This document shows, one piece after another, positions 32,835-44,090 of a stretch of 64,000 nucleotides of DNA (the stretch's first letter is position 1; each line of letters opens with the position of its first letter). The notes beneath the pieces are model-generated. The model had not been told where the DNA came from and ran no database searches. It saw nothing but the letters and a program-made list of their open reading frames with translations. The translations under genes were made by a program, and so were the position numbers. The stretch is taken from positions 69,781,522-69,845,521 of the forward strand of contig CM070877.1 of the NCBI GenBank assembly GCA_036365515.1. Direction: 5' to 3'. Source of the DNA: Torymus aiolomorphi (taxonomy: Eukaryota > Arthropoda > Insecta > Hymenoptera > Torymidae).

Positions 32835-33811
32835 TGTAACGCGTACACCGGTCGTGATTTAAATCTGCCGCGCGAAGGCAGTGAGCGCGCGCGCGCAACT
32901 CCGGCGCAGCCGAAATGAGGCCCGCGCGCCAGCGCGCTTGCGCTCCGCGAGTATCAAATCCGTCTCGGGACGCGTATTATGCCCGTCATCCGTCGCAAAG
33001 CTGCTTACTACCGTGCAAGCCACATCGTACGACCGCTCTCTCCCGCATTTTATCGTTCGCGCCTTATCTCGTTTTGAGAGGGACACCAGGTGTGAGTGGA
33101 GGCGCCGACGAGAGTGTGAAAGAGTAGGAGAGAGAGACCATGTCCGCACCGCGTGTGCCACGAGAGCAAGCGAGAGCTGTGCGAGCGACAGAGAGCGAGA
33201 GAGCCGAGTGCACTGCTCCTTCACAACGTAAGTTTTGTACTCTCTCTTCTCGCCTAATTACTGTAAAATGCCTGCACGGAAATCGCCCCGTATAAACTTT
33301 CTATGCCGTGTACGTGCGGGTGCGTATCAGCCCGCCATACTTAACAAGTGCGCGCGTATTTAGTAGCAGCTTCGCCGCGCGCCGTAACATTCGTGCGTTC
33401 GAATTGTAACCTTCGCGCGCGAACTAACTAGTTGTTCTAATAGCACGTGCGTCGTGCATGTAAAGCCTAGGTGTTTTTAATATTCTGTGATATCTCGTTA
33501 CTCATCGCGTTGTTATTTACACAACCCGTCCTTGTCCCGGATACCGCCGCCTCCGCGGGAAAACGACTTCATCGGTCGTTTTCATATCTGAGCGTAGCGG
33601 CCGCGCGCTTTACTCTTCGAGCGCGCGCTTTTCACTCAGCGATCCAATTAGTTGGAAAGCGAAGTTCGCGTGCGATCTTCGCGTTGTTTTCGGGATTTCA
33701 GGAGCAGATCCCCGGGCAAGTCATTTTAGTCTGACACTCGTGGCACCGTGTTCTAGGGCATCGCTGGCCTGTGGCTTTTTGGGATTTTCCCCCAATAGCC
33801 ATCCCGTTACA
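32835..33811 (+). repeat. 3' LTR of Gypsy copy A
   Basis: This 977-bp repeat starts TGTAACGCGT and ends CATCCCGTTACA, so TGTAACG and CGTTACA form short inverted ends. It matches the minus-strand repeat at 61560-62639 over its whole length, with differences. GTAAGT at 33228-33233, in AACGTAAGTTTT, is a consensus splice donor and is conserved in the other copy. Confidence 0.88.
33228..33233 (+). promoter_or_regulatory. Candidate splice donor in the LTR
   Basis: AACGTAAGTTTT lies about 393 bases into the LTR. The same sequence occurs on the minus strand at 62136-62131 in copy B. Together with the acceptor before the 3' ORF it could create a spliced RNA for that ORF. Conservation between two copies is seen; use as a splice site is inferred. 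Confidence 0.5.
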
Positions 33812-34890
33812 AAGGTTAGAGTGGTATAAAATATTTCTTTAAAACCATAAACACGTTTATTAAAAGCTAATTTTTTTAAGTACGTTCTAATAACACAATT
33901 TGTCTAGTCCTTTTATTTCTTCGAATCTCATCTATTCAATAAGCACTCTATAAATGGTAATAATTTTTTTCATGTCTGTACAAATAATAATATTGTTAAT
34001 ATAAAACTTTCTGCGAAAGTATAAAACAAGGCAAGTATAGATGTATTTTCTGTATAATCTATAAAATAATAATATTTATGATTTTTAAAAATAATAAAAA
34101 AATACTAGTGAAAAAGTCTTTCACTTTCTTGAGTAATTGTATGCTGAACAGTAAGTACATTCAAATTGTTCACTGCAAATCAAACAAACGAAAGTTGTGA
34201 AATCAATTATCGATAGTCAAGTAATGCAAACAACTCTCGGAAACAACTGTATGATTGTTCTCAAAAATGTATTCAAATTTGTTCATTTTTCTATACAAAT
34301 TAAACACAAGAAAGTACTGAAATCAATTTGTTGTAGTCAAGTACCCATAAGTTAACTTGACTGACATAATAGAATGATTCGTACCTTGCATGTAAAATTA
34401 AATTTTACGCCCACGTTGTAACATGAAAAATATTCAGTCAGCGGGCATAAAGTACTACTTAACGCCTAAGAGGCACAATAGCTCACATACTCCTACAAAA
34501 CCTTATAGAATCTATGCACTTTAAGCCCGTATGGACGAAAGTTATTTTAATTATATAACTATTATGCCTTCTTTTTTATTACTAAAATTCATACGAATTT
34601 TTTCAGATATTTACGAAAAGTCAAAGCCCATATAAAAAAATTACATAGCTTTCATGTTTGAGAATGCCATAATTTATAAGTGAGTTACGTGCTGTGGGTG
34701 TTAGAAATAAATTTAAACAACACTTGAGTAAAATTAAACTATAATATATTATAAACTGTCTATAAATCAATTAACTATTACATAAATGTCGATATAAAGG
34801 TTATTATAAAGATTGATATGAATTGGATGTATGTAAATGTTACAATAAAATAGTTGAGTGTATGACTGTTACAATAAATTGTTTGGGTGT
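33812..34890. other. AT-rich stretch with no recognised gene
   Basis: There are no open frames with domain content, no long repeats and no RNA gene that I can recognise. Short local duplications exist around 34140-34370 (two segments with CAAATTGTTCA and GAAATCAATT about 140-145 bp apart). Confidence 0.5.
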
Positions 34891-35517
34891 TGTTACGTAT
34901 TGTTACGTTCGAAGTTGTGTGGATGGGTTCAGGTTCTCGGATCGCTCCGAGTTTACACTTGAAACGATGCAATGAAATACGAATAGCGGTTATAATTATA
35001 CTTGCACTTTATTTATGGGTTAATCAGAGAGATGGTGTCTAACGTTTTTACTATCGCGACGGGGTTGACTTGTAATCGTCCTCTCGTGGGTCGCTGGCGC
35101 AGAGCTTCCTCGCTCGTCCTTCTTTACTCGTTCCTGGCTGATCTTCTTTCTTTCATACGTGCTCTGTTCTGTATTTATACAGGCATCAAAGTGTCCGTGG
35201 GTGGGAGTCGATTGCTAAACTCCCGATTGCCAATCGATCCATCGTGTCAGCTTTTCGATGCTGTGCTTGATGCGCCCGGGTTTTCTCATCTCGTTCTTGA
35301 GTTCAACGCGCTGCTGAATTGCAGCTGTTGTTCGAGGTTCATTGTCCTGCGATCTGCTGACAAGCAGCTCGCGCCCGTCCACGCGCCTGAGTTCTGGCAG
35401 TTTCTACATCATGTGCTGACTCGCAGCTATAATTTGAAGTTCGATGTCCTGCAAGCTGCCGACGTGCAGCTCGCCTCTGGCCGCGTGCCTGAGCCCTAGG
35501 AGCTTCTACTCGTAACA
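34891..35517 (-). repeat. LTR of an errantivirus-like element (minus strand)
   Basis: The segment is bounded by TGTTACG and CGTAACA. Read on the minus strand it has a TATA-like TATAAATACAG near 35177 and an AATAAA near 35012, in the right order for U3-R-U5. It lies just downstream (minus strand) of the envelope remnant at 36064-37927, so it is probably its 3' LTR. A start at 34901 is an alternative, because TGTTACG occurs twice there. Confidence 0.65.
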
Positions 35518-35642
35518 CGTCTGAGGGCCGCAACATCGGCCTCCTAGTCGATGCTCAAGCCCAAGTCTCAAAAAAAATTTTGCTGTGTTCTAGGTTGGGC
35601 CTGGCCTTTTCGAGCGATTGGTGGGCTGAAATTGTTTAAAGA

Positions 35643-35810
35643 TTGGCCCAAGTTGTTGAATTTATCCTCATCGAGCGGTTGCTGAGGTTGCTAAGGTTGG
35701 CTGAAGTCGTTGAATTTGTCCTCATCGAGCGGTTGCTGAGGTTGCTAAAGTTGGTTGAAGTCGTTGAATTTGTCCTCATCGAGCGGTTGCTGAGGTTGCT
35801 AGGGTTGTTT
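35643..35810. repeat. 54-bp tandem repeat, three copies
   Basis: GTTGAATTTGTCCTCATCGA begins each unit, and GCGGTTGCTGAGGTTGCTA continues it. The unit is a multiple of three, so it keeps a frame open on the plus strand, but there is no other sign of a gene. It lies between the envelope remnant and its LTR. Confidence 0.9.
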
Positions 35811-36063
35811 TCGAGCGGTGTGGAGCGTTTACACGTGTTTTTTAGCTAGTGTTCCATGTGTATTTGTTACAGACATGTGTATATGAAAAAAGATTTTCTG
35901 CGTAGAGTATTGTTTCATGTTGTGTACATAACAATTACAAAACTAATAACCTATACCCATCTCTCTTTCTTACTTATAAATACAACTAATGATGCCTTAC
36001 AAAATATATTTTTATAATTGCATTAATTTCTTTCTCTTCTTTCTCGGGTCATAGTTCCTAGCT

Positions 36064-37927
36064 CTAGGAACATATGGAGTGGGTGCTATCGAATATCCGC
36101 CATCCCCGGGCTGGATATGGGTGGTCCTGTAGGCCCAGCTCGTGTAGGTACGGGAGGCTAAAGATCCGCCGTCCGAATGTTGAATAGCATACTACTGGAC
36201 CTCGTAGTTGTTGAAATTTTGTCTGTGTATCTGTAACAATGTCTCTATTGATTAGCAGCGGGCGCCCCCCCCCCCCCTTGGCTTCCAAATTATTCCCAAT
36301 ATTATCGTGATTGAAATTATTGATCCGCCGGAGTATGATACCAATTGCTAAGAATTCATCGTTTATTTCTTTATTTTGTTCTAATTCGCGTGCCTGATTG
36401 ATGATTTCTTTCAGTCCTTCGCCTGTTTTTAGAAATTGGGCCTGGACGTTTTTATCTGTAAGCGAGCTTACAGGTCCTTCCATGATATGTCGCATTAATG
36501 CAGCGGGGCCAAGTATTGTAGTGTTAAGAATTTCCGATATATTCAGCACGCTCCCGAAGTATGTTACCGGTTTGAACTCAGTGGTTACCGCGCGAGTCAA
36601 GCTTAATCGTATAAATTTCGGATCGGGCCGTGCCCTCCCGGCAACTCGAGTAACCCGACTCCTTGTATTAGGATTACTTGATCTGCTGTTCTCATACAGC
36701 TTACTAGTAATTTGTCCTTGGTTCCTGCCGAGAACATCCAGGTGTTCGGAGAGCTCGTTCTAGCCCAAAACGTAGTACTTAGTTTCATTATTCTGATATT
36801 ACAAGCTGCGAGTTTCGGCAGTTCTTGCCTGGCGGCTACTTTCACTTCGCATATGGCTCGATCGTCGAGTATTTGTTCGGAATCGGTTGCTCTGCAAATG
36901 CTATTAATGTGTTTGCACTTATTTAATATCTCCAGTTGGATGCTGATATATGCGTCTTTAGATCGACTGAACGCAAAGAATGATATATTCGGCCAAATGT
37001 ATACGTGTATCGTTGATCCATTTACAGTGGCCTGTGATATCGGCTATAGAAATGATTTATACATATCATATACGCGATAATCGGCCAGTGGTATCGCGAT
37101 GTAATATATGAGCTGTGAATCGCATAACATGATCGAAACATCCGCGATTTTTACTAGATCTTCTACGCTTCCATTTTCGGTTGGAATCGGGAATGCGGCG
37201 CCCAACACCGTTGTGGAAACTAATCGCGCTGTCTCTTGTACCTGAGCTGGGTCGACGAATCGCAGGTGAATTGAATTCTGAGCTGCGAACAGAATTGCGT
37301 CCGTTAGGGTCTGAACGTCAATTTCATATTGTAAAATTTGCTCTTTCGAGTATCTGTACTGCCCTGTTGAAGACTGATTCCATTTTTTCTTGTTCTTGTT
37401 CCTGTTTTAGTATTTGTAAATGTTTTTCAATTCCCATGGTTTCTTTTTGCAATATACCAAATTCCTTGTATATGATCTCTGTTTAATTTATTAGAAGTAA
37501 TGATAAATTAGATGTTTTTGTTTTGGTTCCTGCGATCAAGCCCTTTACTTCTTTTTCAGTGGCTTCGTCAAGTGTTACAAATAGAAGTTTGCTCACCTTG
37601 CCCACTGCGGAAAACCACGCTCGGCGTTCCCGGTTGTGCTTTAGGTGTTCGTGCCCCTGCATTAATTCAAACACTCTTTCCATATCTTGGTTAGGTAATT
37701 ATTTGTTTGTAAATACCTTTTAGTTGTAGGTATTGGTTTTCGTTCTTCTTCGCCTTCCGAAACTGTGTTAATGCTCTCCAACTGTCCATCAATTTATCTC
37801 CTTGTTGCGTTAGTGGTTCCAAGTCTATTTGCTGTATTATTCTCCATGTAGTACTGAATATTACTAGTGTGCTGAGTTGTTCTACTAGTATTCCCGGGTT
37901 TCCTTCCATTGACCGTGTAGTTGCCAT
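36064..37927 (-). pseudogene. Endogenous Gypsy (errantivirus-type) envelope, broken
   Basis: Fragments of one glycoprotein of the baculovirus-F type lie in order on the minus strand. The N-terminal ectodomain part is at 37927-37691 and a basic RERR cleavage-like site is near 37619-37636. A hydrophobic fusion-peptide-like stretch and a helical region follow (to 37483), and the long ectodomain then runs to 36603. The C-terminal part is at 36600-36064. There are several stops and frame changes (for example near 37480, 37027 and 36604) and a 10-C run near 36267 (plus strand). In intact relatives this protein lets the element leave and enter cells; this copy cannot make it. gag and pol are not seen upstream (37928 onward). 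Confidence 0.75.
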
Positions 37928-38862
37928 CGTATTTTCCTAGCTGCATATTGCCCTGTAATCACACATTCCCATTTCTCATTTTTTTTCCTGTCGTGCAGGA
38001 AAATTTATTTATTATTTAATTTCTTTCGTATCCGAAAGAGGGTTTTTTCTTCTTTTGCCGTGTGCTACTGACCATATATTTCCTATAAATTGTACATTTT
38101 CTTATCAATTAAATGGTTAATATCAAATCATATTTATATGAACACCATTCGTTCTTTTTATCGGTTCTTGGGATACGAGAAGGTATGTAAGTTTTAAAAC
38201 AAGCATTTGAAATTAAAAAAACATGTCCTGATCCTGGCACTAAGTGTTGTGGCCACGTATTTTATGTTATTCTTGTTGTAATTGGACCCTTCTTAGTGAA
38301 CGGTTTCGGACGTACATTTTTTGTTTAATACTAAATACGCTGTAAGTGTTACTATTGTTTTGCAATAATGTACTTATTTTTATTGTGTTCCTAGTCCTAT
38401 AATCTATATATTTTGATGCAATATTTAATCTTTAGTCCAATTCTTCTGATTAAATGGTTATTTTACGGTAAGCGTGCGGTTATATTATTTATTCTTAAAA
38501 AATATCGTATCCCTACTAGGCATAGTGTAGGAGGAGACTTCTTTGACACTCTGGCCAGATTTTTCTTAATTAATTAATACTTTCATAAAGACATTATTGT
38601 TAAAGTTACTTTAGATCCAATACTATTGCTGATGTCACTTCAATGCCAGACTTATGTTTAACAAATGACACGTAAACCAGTACTATCAAAATTTTCTTAC
38701 GTGGCCAAGTATCTTATTGAGGAAAATTTCAACTTAACATATTTTAATGAGGAATGATTGATGGAAAAATGTTTAGTTATAATAAGAAAATTTAATAAAA
38801 GTTTATAACATTTTTCATAATTTGCACGGTGTGATTTGAATGGTTCATCGAAGTATGATTAA
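37928..38862. other. AT-rich stretch with no recognised gene
   Basis: I found no frame of note and no repeat. This is where pol of the envelope-bearing element should be; it is missing, so the element was truncated or deleted here. Confidence 0.5.
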
Positions 38863-38949
38863 GGAAATTGTAAAATTGGACATTAGACGAACTATATTGC
38901 CTGGTGTTAGGCTATACAGTTCGTTGGATGTCCAATTTGTTCAATTTCC
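38863..38949 (+). ncRNA. 87-nt hairpin resembling a microRNA precursor
   Basis: GGAAATTG ... AATTGGACAT ... ACGAACT ... GCCT on the left pairs with the reverse complement on the right. The stem is about 40 bases per arm with about six mismatches, one small bulge and a loop of a few bases around GGTG. Length, mismatch pattern and small loop fit a pre-miRNA, though a small MITE could look similar. I do not recognise the arms as a known miRNA. The orientation is a guess, as both strands fold. Confidence 0.4.
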
Positions 38950-39570
38950 TAACTCATTATTTGTAAGCGTGTACTAATCAATTTTTACTAGAACTGTCAG
39001 ACGTTAAACATCGTCTCGTCTTTCTCTTTTCTGTCGTTTTTTGTCTTCGAAAAAATTGTAAGTACCGTACCTATATGTAAATACAATACCAGTATAAATA
39101 ATGTTTACTCTACAAATGTTTCATTAAACTATTATTTTTATAAACAGTGTTGCATTGCTAAATAATTTATTCTAATTAATAATTAACTTATATAAATTTG
39201 TAATTAATAACTTTAAATGTGAGAAAAACTCAAATTTTCATAGCAAAATGTAAAAACCATATTTTTAAGAAATAATATCAACATGATTTTTAGGTGCTAA
39301 TCACGTGATAATTGGGGACGTTCTGGCATGATGTTCAGCTGAAATCAGCTGGACTTTTTCAGTATAAACTATAATTTTTGCAAGTAATTCGTTCTTATCA
39401 ATTATTTATTTTTAATGATCAAAATACCCTATGAAGCATTTTATTAATAAGTATAGTCGCCTTCGGCACTTTTCTCAGATTTTAACTTTAACATTATTTT
39501 ATTGTTAGAAGATGCAACTGATTTAATCATCATCTATTGTAATAAAGACGCGATGTTAGCTATTGTAATG
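38950..39570. other. AT-rich stretch with no recognised gene
   Basis: I see no open frame and no repeat of note. It may be upstream sequence of the possible gene that follows. Confidence 0.4.
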
Positions 39571-39574
39571 AAAG

Positions 39575-40830
39575 GTCTAGTCATTTGACTCCCGACGATG
39601 TTTCCGAGTGATTTCCTCGATTCCCCGGCATCGGTGTCTGCCAGTGGTAGGGGTTTCCTGGAATCGGTCGTCGCGCGATGCTGAGACAGCGCTCACGCCG
39701 TGCCGTGGCTCGGCGTGGGAAGCGCCTGTTGTCCAGTGATTTTTTTTTTTTTATAAATTAGAAGTGTTCCTGGGTAACGAATCAGTAGTTTTTTCATCGC
39801 GTACGTAAACTTTACTATCCTCGGAAGCTATGGAAGTAACTGGAGTTTTTACTGGGTTTCCGGTGAGGTTGGTCGTCAGATCTCTTCGCACGCCGTTTCC
39901 GCTGGTGAGTTATTTATTCTTGTCATTATCTCCTTTATATATTCTTTCTTTTGTGTTGTGTTATTAGTTATCTCGATTATATTTTTTTTTGTGCTTATAT
40001 TTCTTTATAGGTCTCACAAGCGCCTCGTCCGATGCCTAAACGCGACAGCGGCAGAGGACGTGGTCGCGGCGGGCGTAATCCTTGTCGTAGATCGTCCGCC
40101 GGCGACCAGCCGGCCGACCAAGTGACCAACCGAACCCCCAAGGTTTCTCCGACGTCAGGGGCCCGAGATCGTCATTTATGAGTTTTGCTCCGGCTCCTCT
40201 TCCGTTGATGGAACAGATGCGTCGCTCCCTGTCAAGGAGGGAGACCGAAGCCCTGTGACATGCGCTCGAAAGGCAGTTAATCGTCAGGCGGCGGAAACCT
40301 ATGCTGACGAGGAGGTGGTGATCCATTCGATGAGAACCCCGCCCCTGAGTCCTGGTCCGAAACTGCTAGAGTCAATGGCAGCTGTCTCAGATCGTGACTC
40401 GCCTCGTTCCCCTAGCCCCTCTGTGGACCGGATTTCATTAGCATCCCGTGACCACTCGGCGAGGGCCGTTTCTCCTACTGCTTGGTCTGTTCAAGCTGGA
40501 GTCAGCCTCCATGTCCGGTGCATACGTCGGAGCCGTGTAAGCAATGTAGAGATATATTAGAGTGCGGCAAGGATTCCGAACCCGAATGTTGGGATTAAGT
40601 CTTTGTAAGTAACTAATGTCGCCTATTACTTTGTTTTCCCTGTTTACGCCTCTTAATATTGGTGTTTATGTTTTTTTTTCTATTTTCTGTTATAGATCTG
40701 TCGCTGGAACCTGTGCAGAGTCCTGATCTGTCCTTGACTAATTATATTATTTTATATAGTCGAATTATTTGTAATAACTATATAATCATATTGTTTGTAA
40801 TAATTATATATTATATTTAGTTAATAAAAT
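39575..40830 (+). pseudogene. Possible small spliced gene, three exons, frame damaged
   Basis: Base composition changes to GC-rich at about 39590. An ATG at 39830 opens MEVTGVFTGFPVRLVVRSLR and reaches a GTGAGT donor at 39905. A polypyrimidine tract and TTCTTTATAG end at 40010, and exon 2 continues in frame (VSQAPRPMPKRDSGRGRGRG, an RG-rich stretch) to a TGA at 40179-40181. The next frame stays open from about 40150 to 40560 with Ser-Pro-Arg content (DRDSPRSPSPSVDR), which suggests one lost base near 40140. A second intron, GTAAGT (40605) to TTCTGTTATAG (40695), and an AATAAA near 40822 follow. I recognise no family. It may be a gene relic or a non-coding RNA. Confidence 0.4.
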
Positions 40831-40934
40831 TGTATTTAACTTTATTTGTTTTGTATGTCTATTTCTGGTTACCTTTCCTGTACCTCATTGAGTTCCTGAT
40901 TAAACAGCTCGCTTGAGTCAAATTTATGTTATTA

Positions 40935-41400
40935 CCCTTTTTTTTCAATTGAGATTTTGTTTGAATTTTATTTAAATATTCTCCTGTATTTTACATACAT
41001 TATTTGAATGTATGTTTCGTAAAAAGATTACCTTATTCCATTTTTTTTTGTTTTTTTTTTTTTTTTTTTATTTTTAGAAAAGCAAAAAAAATGGTTATAA
41101 TTCATAATCTTCTCTAAGTTCAATTTTTTATTCGAAATTTTGTTTCACTTGAATTTTTATTTAAAAATTTTCATGTATTTACATACATTATTTGAATTTT
41201 TGTGTCGTAAAAAGATTACCTAATTCTAAAAATTTTGTTTTTATTTATGATCCGTTTTCCTTATTATTTTTTTCTTTTGAGAAAAGCAAAAAAAAATGGT
41301 TATATTTTATAATCTTCTCTAAATTCAATTTTTCATTCGAAATTTTGTTTGAGGATAAAATTTCACTATTCTTGATTCCTCAAAAAAGAGAAAAAAAATA
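40935..41400. repeat. Direct duplication, about 190-210 bp unit
   Basis: CATACATTATTTGAAT ... TCGTAAAAAGATTACCT ... AAAAAATGGTTATA ... ATAATCTTCTCTAA occurs twice (from about 40996 and 41182). T-tracts separate the conserved pieces. The sequence is non-coding. From 41400 to 42050 nothing else is recognised. Confidence 0.7.
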
Positions 41401-42054
41401 GTATACTTCAAAATTTTAAATGGATAATGACACGGAAAAATAATGGCATAATTTTCTTTTATCATAATTCACAACTTTGATATTTATTCAAATTTATTGT
41501 TGGTAAAATAATTGCCTTGATAATAATATTATTTGTATGTATATACGAATCCTTTATTTAATTTTCTTCTCACTGTAAATGTTCGTGATCATTAATAATG
41601 ATAATTGAAGATGCGAATTGAAAGATAGCAATTTTCGTTCAGTTGATTGTTATATAATAGGAAGCACCTGCATGGCGTTGGTCGTTCGCAGCGCCGTGGC
41701 CGCATGGTAATTGCTATGCGGTGGCGTTTTTATGTACTAACCTTGAAGTTTACTACGTATGCGTATGCACAACGGTGTGCGTGCGTGCGAGCTTACTCGC
41801 GAGGGCTCGCCGATGCGATCGGCGCATGTGGGTCTCGGCGTCCCCATGTATGGGCGGGCCACGGGAACACACCTCTTTTTACTCTTGGACAAGATTTCTT
41901 AAGAAGACGTTTGCATGTATACGGCACTATATGTCGATCGCGGCTGCGATGAACGCCGTAACCATGGAGATTGGAGACTGTTGTTGTTGACTGTACACTT
42001 GGTCTTGGCCTTAGTGTATTATTGGTATCAATAACCTCGCAGGACTAGCGAGTA

Positions 42055-42423
42055 CACGGAGAGAATTTTAGGAAAGAAGAACTTCTAGGTAGTCCATCCG
42101 TGCTGCGAAACGCACCATTTGATTTGTACTATAGGTTAGGATCACAGCTGCAGTAGTGTAGTATTCGCGCGAAGCTAAAGTGGCGCTACCGCAGTCCAAA
42201 AGAAATAGTGAAACGGCTTTCCTGCTTTTCGTGCAACGCTAAACCGAGTTTAGTATAACATAACCCGATTCTAGTATAACATTCGCACTACACGCGTAGA
42301 GCAGCTGCTCCCCCAAAACTTCGTGCGGCAGCGGTCCTAATTTGGTATAGCTGCAACTCGAACATTGTAGGGTATCTACTACACTACCACTAAGATGTCT
42401 CCTCTCCTAAAATTCTCTCCGTG
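42055..42423. mobile_element. 369-bp MITE with TA target duplication
   Basis: It begins CACGGAGAGAATTTTAGGA and ends with its inverse; similarity between the arms extends to about 40 bp with several mismatches. TA flanks both sides (42053-42054 and 42424-42425), as for Tc1/mariner-type insertions. Interior motifs such as TAGTATAACAT occur twice (about 42251 and 42274). There is no coding content. Confidence 0.8.
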
Positions 42424-42845
42424 TAGGACAAAAAAAAATTTTATTCGATGTCGGCTAAAACACCCTCAGCTGTTCCTGTCAGATAAATAGTATTTTTGAT
42501 CTCTATAATCCACTTTCCTCGATTGTTTAATCTGGAAATCAAGGTTACTTTTTCGCCTTCAACTATGGTACTTAATTTTTTTTTTTTTTTTTATTTATTT
42601 TCAGGTGCGGTCCACTATGTCTTTACCATTTCCTCAACCGATCTGCTACATTTGCTTTCTGCATGTTGTCAAATATGGGTAATTTGTAAGGTAAGTTGTT
42701 CGTTTGCGGCTCTTGTCTCCTTTTATCAATATAGTATAGTGGGATCTTACGACTTTGATATGTTTTCTGGCATTTCCTGCTTAGTATGTTAAATCATTGT
42801 TCCTATTATGTTTCCGATATGTCTGCAGCCTTCCTTGAGTGGACG

Positions 42846-44090
42846 TCAGGTTTTGACATCGGCAATTTTTATTTGTAGTCCCACAACGTGCCCCAAAACT
42901 TATTTCCATTGCAAAATTTTTCCTCATTTGATACGCTTCATCGTCAGATTTTTTTTCGTTCTCGCATCCTCTTCATCCCCTATTTGGCAAGGTTCCGGAC
43001 GGGTTTTGACATCGTCAATTTTTTTGTAGATCCACAACATGCCGCTGAACTTACTTCCACTGCAAAATTTTTCCTCATTTGATACGCGCGATCGACAGAT
43101 TTTTTTTTTCGTTCTCGCACGCACTTCATCCCCTATTTGGGGAAGTTGGGAACGGGTTCTGACATCGGCAATTTTTTTGTAGTCCCATAACGTGCCCCCG
43201 AAGTTATTTCCACTGCAAAATTTTTCCTCATTTTATACGCGCGATCGTCAGTTTTTTTTTCCTTCTCGAACCCCCTTCATGCCCTATTTGCGAAGGTTCC
43301 GGACGGGTTTTGACATCGGCAATTGTTTTGAAGACCCACAACGTGCCCCCGAACTTATTTCTACTGCAAAATATTTCCTCATTTGATATGCACGATCGTC
43401 AGATTATATTTTTCGATCTCGCACCCCCTTCAACCCCTATTGGGGAAGGTTCCGAACGGATTTTTTGCAGTCCCACAACGTGCCCCCGAACTTATTTCTA
43501 CTGCAAAATTTTTCCTCATTTGACATGCGCGTTCATCAGATGGTTTTTTTCGATCTCGGCGCACCCCCTTCATCCCCTATTTGGCAACGTTCCGGACGGA
43601 TTTCGACATCGGCAATTGTTTTGTAGACCCACAACGTGCCCCCGAAGTTATTTCCACTGCAAAATTTTTCTTCATTTGATACGCGCGATACTCAGATTTT
43701 TTTTTTTCGTTCTCGCACCCTGTTCATCCCCTATTTGGGTATCGGACAGGTTTTGACATCGTCAAGTTTTTTGTATATCCACAACGTGCCCCTGAACTTA
43801 TTTCCAATAAAAGACGGAGCCGTACTATCACACGTCAACACACTTTGCGCTACGTGGTGGAACTCAATGTTTCTGTAGATCCACAACGTGCCCCCGGACT
43901 TATTTCCACTACAAAATTTTTCCTCATTTAATATACGCGATCGTCAGATGGTTTTTTTCGATCTCGAACCCCCTTCATCCCCTTTTTGGCAAGTTTTCGG
44001 ACGGGTTTGACATCGGCAATTTTTTGTAGACCCACAACGTGCCTCCGAGTTTATTTTCACTGCAAAATTTTTCCTCATTTGATACTGATT
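42846..44090. repeat. Satellite array, 151-bp monomer, nine copies
   Basis: The marker ACAACGTGCCCC (or a close variant) occurs at about 42884, 43035, 43188, 43339, 43475, 43632, 43783, 43883 and 44034. Most steps are 150-153 bp. Shorter steps (136, 101) mark internal deletions; the 101-bp step has foreign sequence (GACGGAGCCGTACTATCA) at its edge. Each monomer has GACATCGGCAATTTTT, CTGCAAAATTTTTCCTCATT and TTCATCCCCTATTTGG. Apparent frames repeat with the monomer and are not genes. Confidence 0.93.

Larger units (their letters stand above)
27690..33811 (+). mobile_element. Gypsy-type LTR element, copy A (5' LTR missing)
   Basis: The order is Q-rich gag, protease, RT, integrase, then a separate 3' ORF, a G-run and the 3' LTR (32835-33811). 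RNase H is deleted. Sequence from about 31450 onward (3' ORF, G/C-run and LTR) has a second copy on the minus strand at 61560-64000. Continuity from pol to that repeated part is seen here only, so assigning both to one element is inference, although spacing and orientation fit well. Confidence 0.75.

Noticed and set aside
35002..35499. 165-codon plus-strand frame
   Set aside because: It lies antisense within an LTR that has its TATA and AATAAA on the minus strand, and has no domain.
42496..43878. Several plus-strand frames of 60-150 codons
   Set aside because: From 42846 on they recur with the 151-bp satellite monomer; the first one has no domain.
42846..44090. CRISPR array, considered because of regular direct repeats
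   Set aside because: The unit is a continuous 151-bp satellite without short repeats separated by unique spacers, in a eukaryotic TE-rich context.
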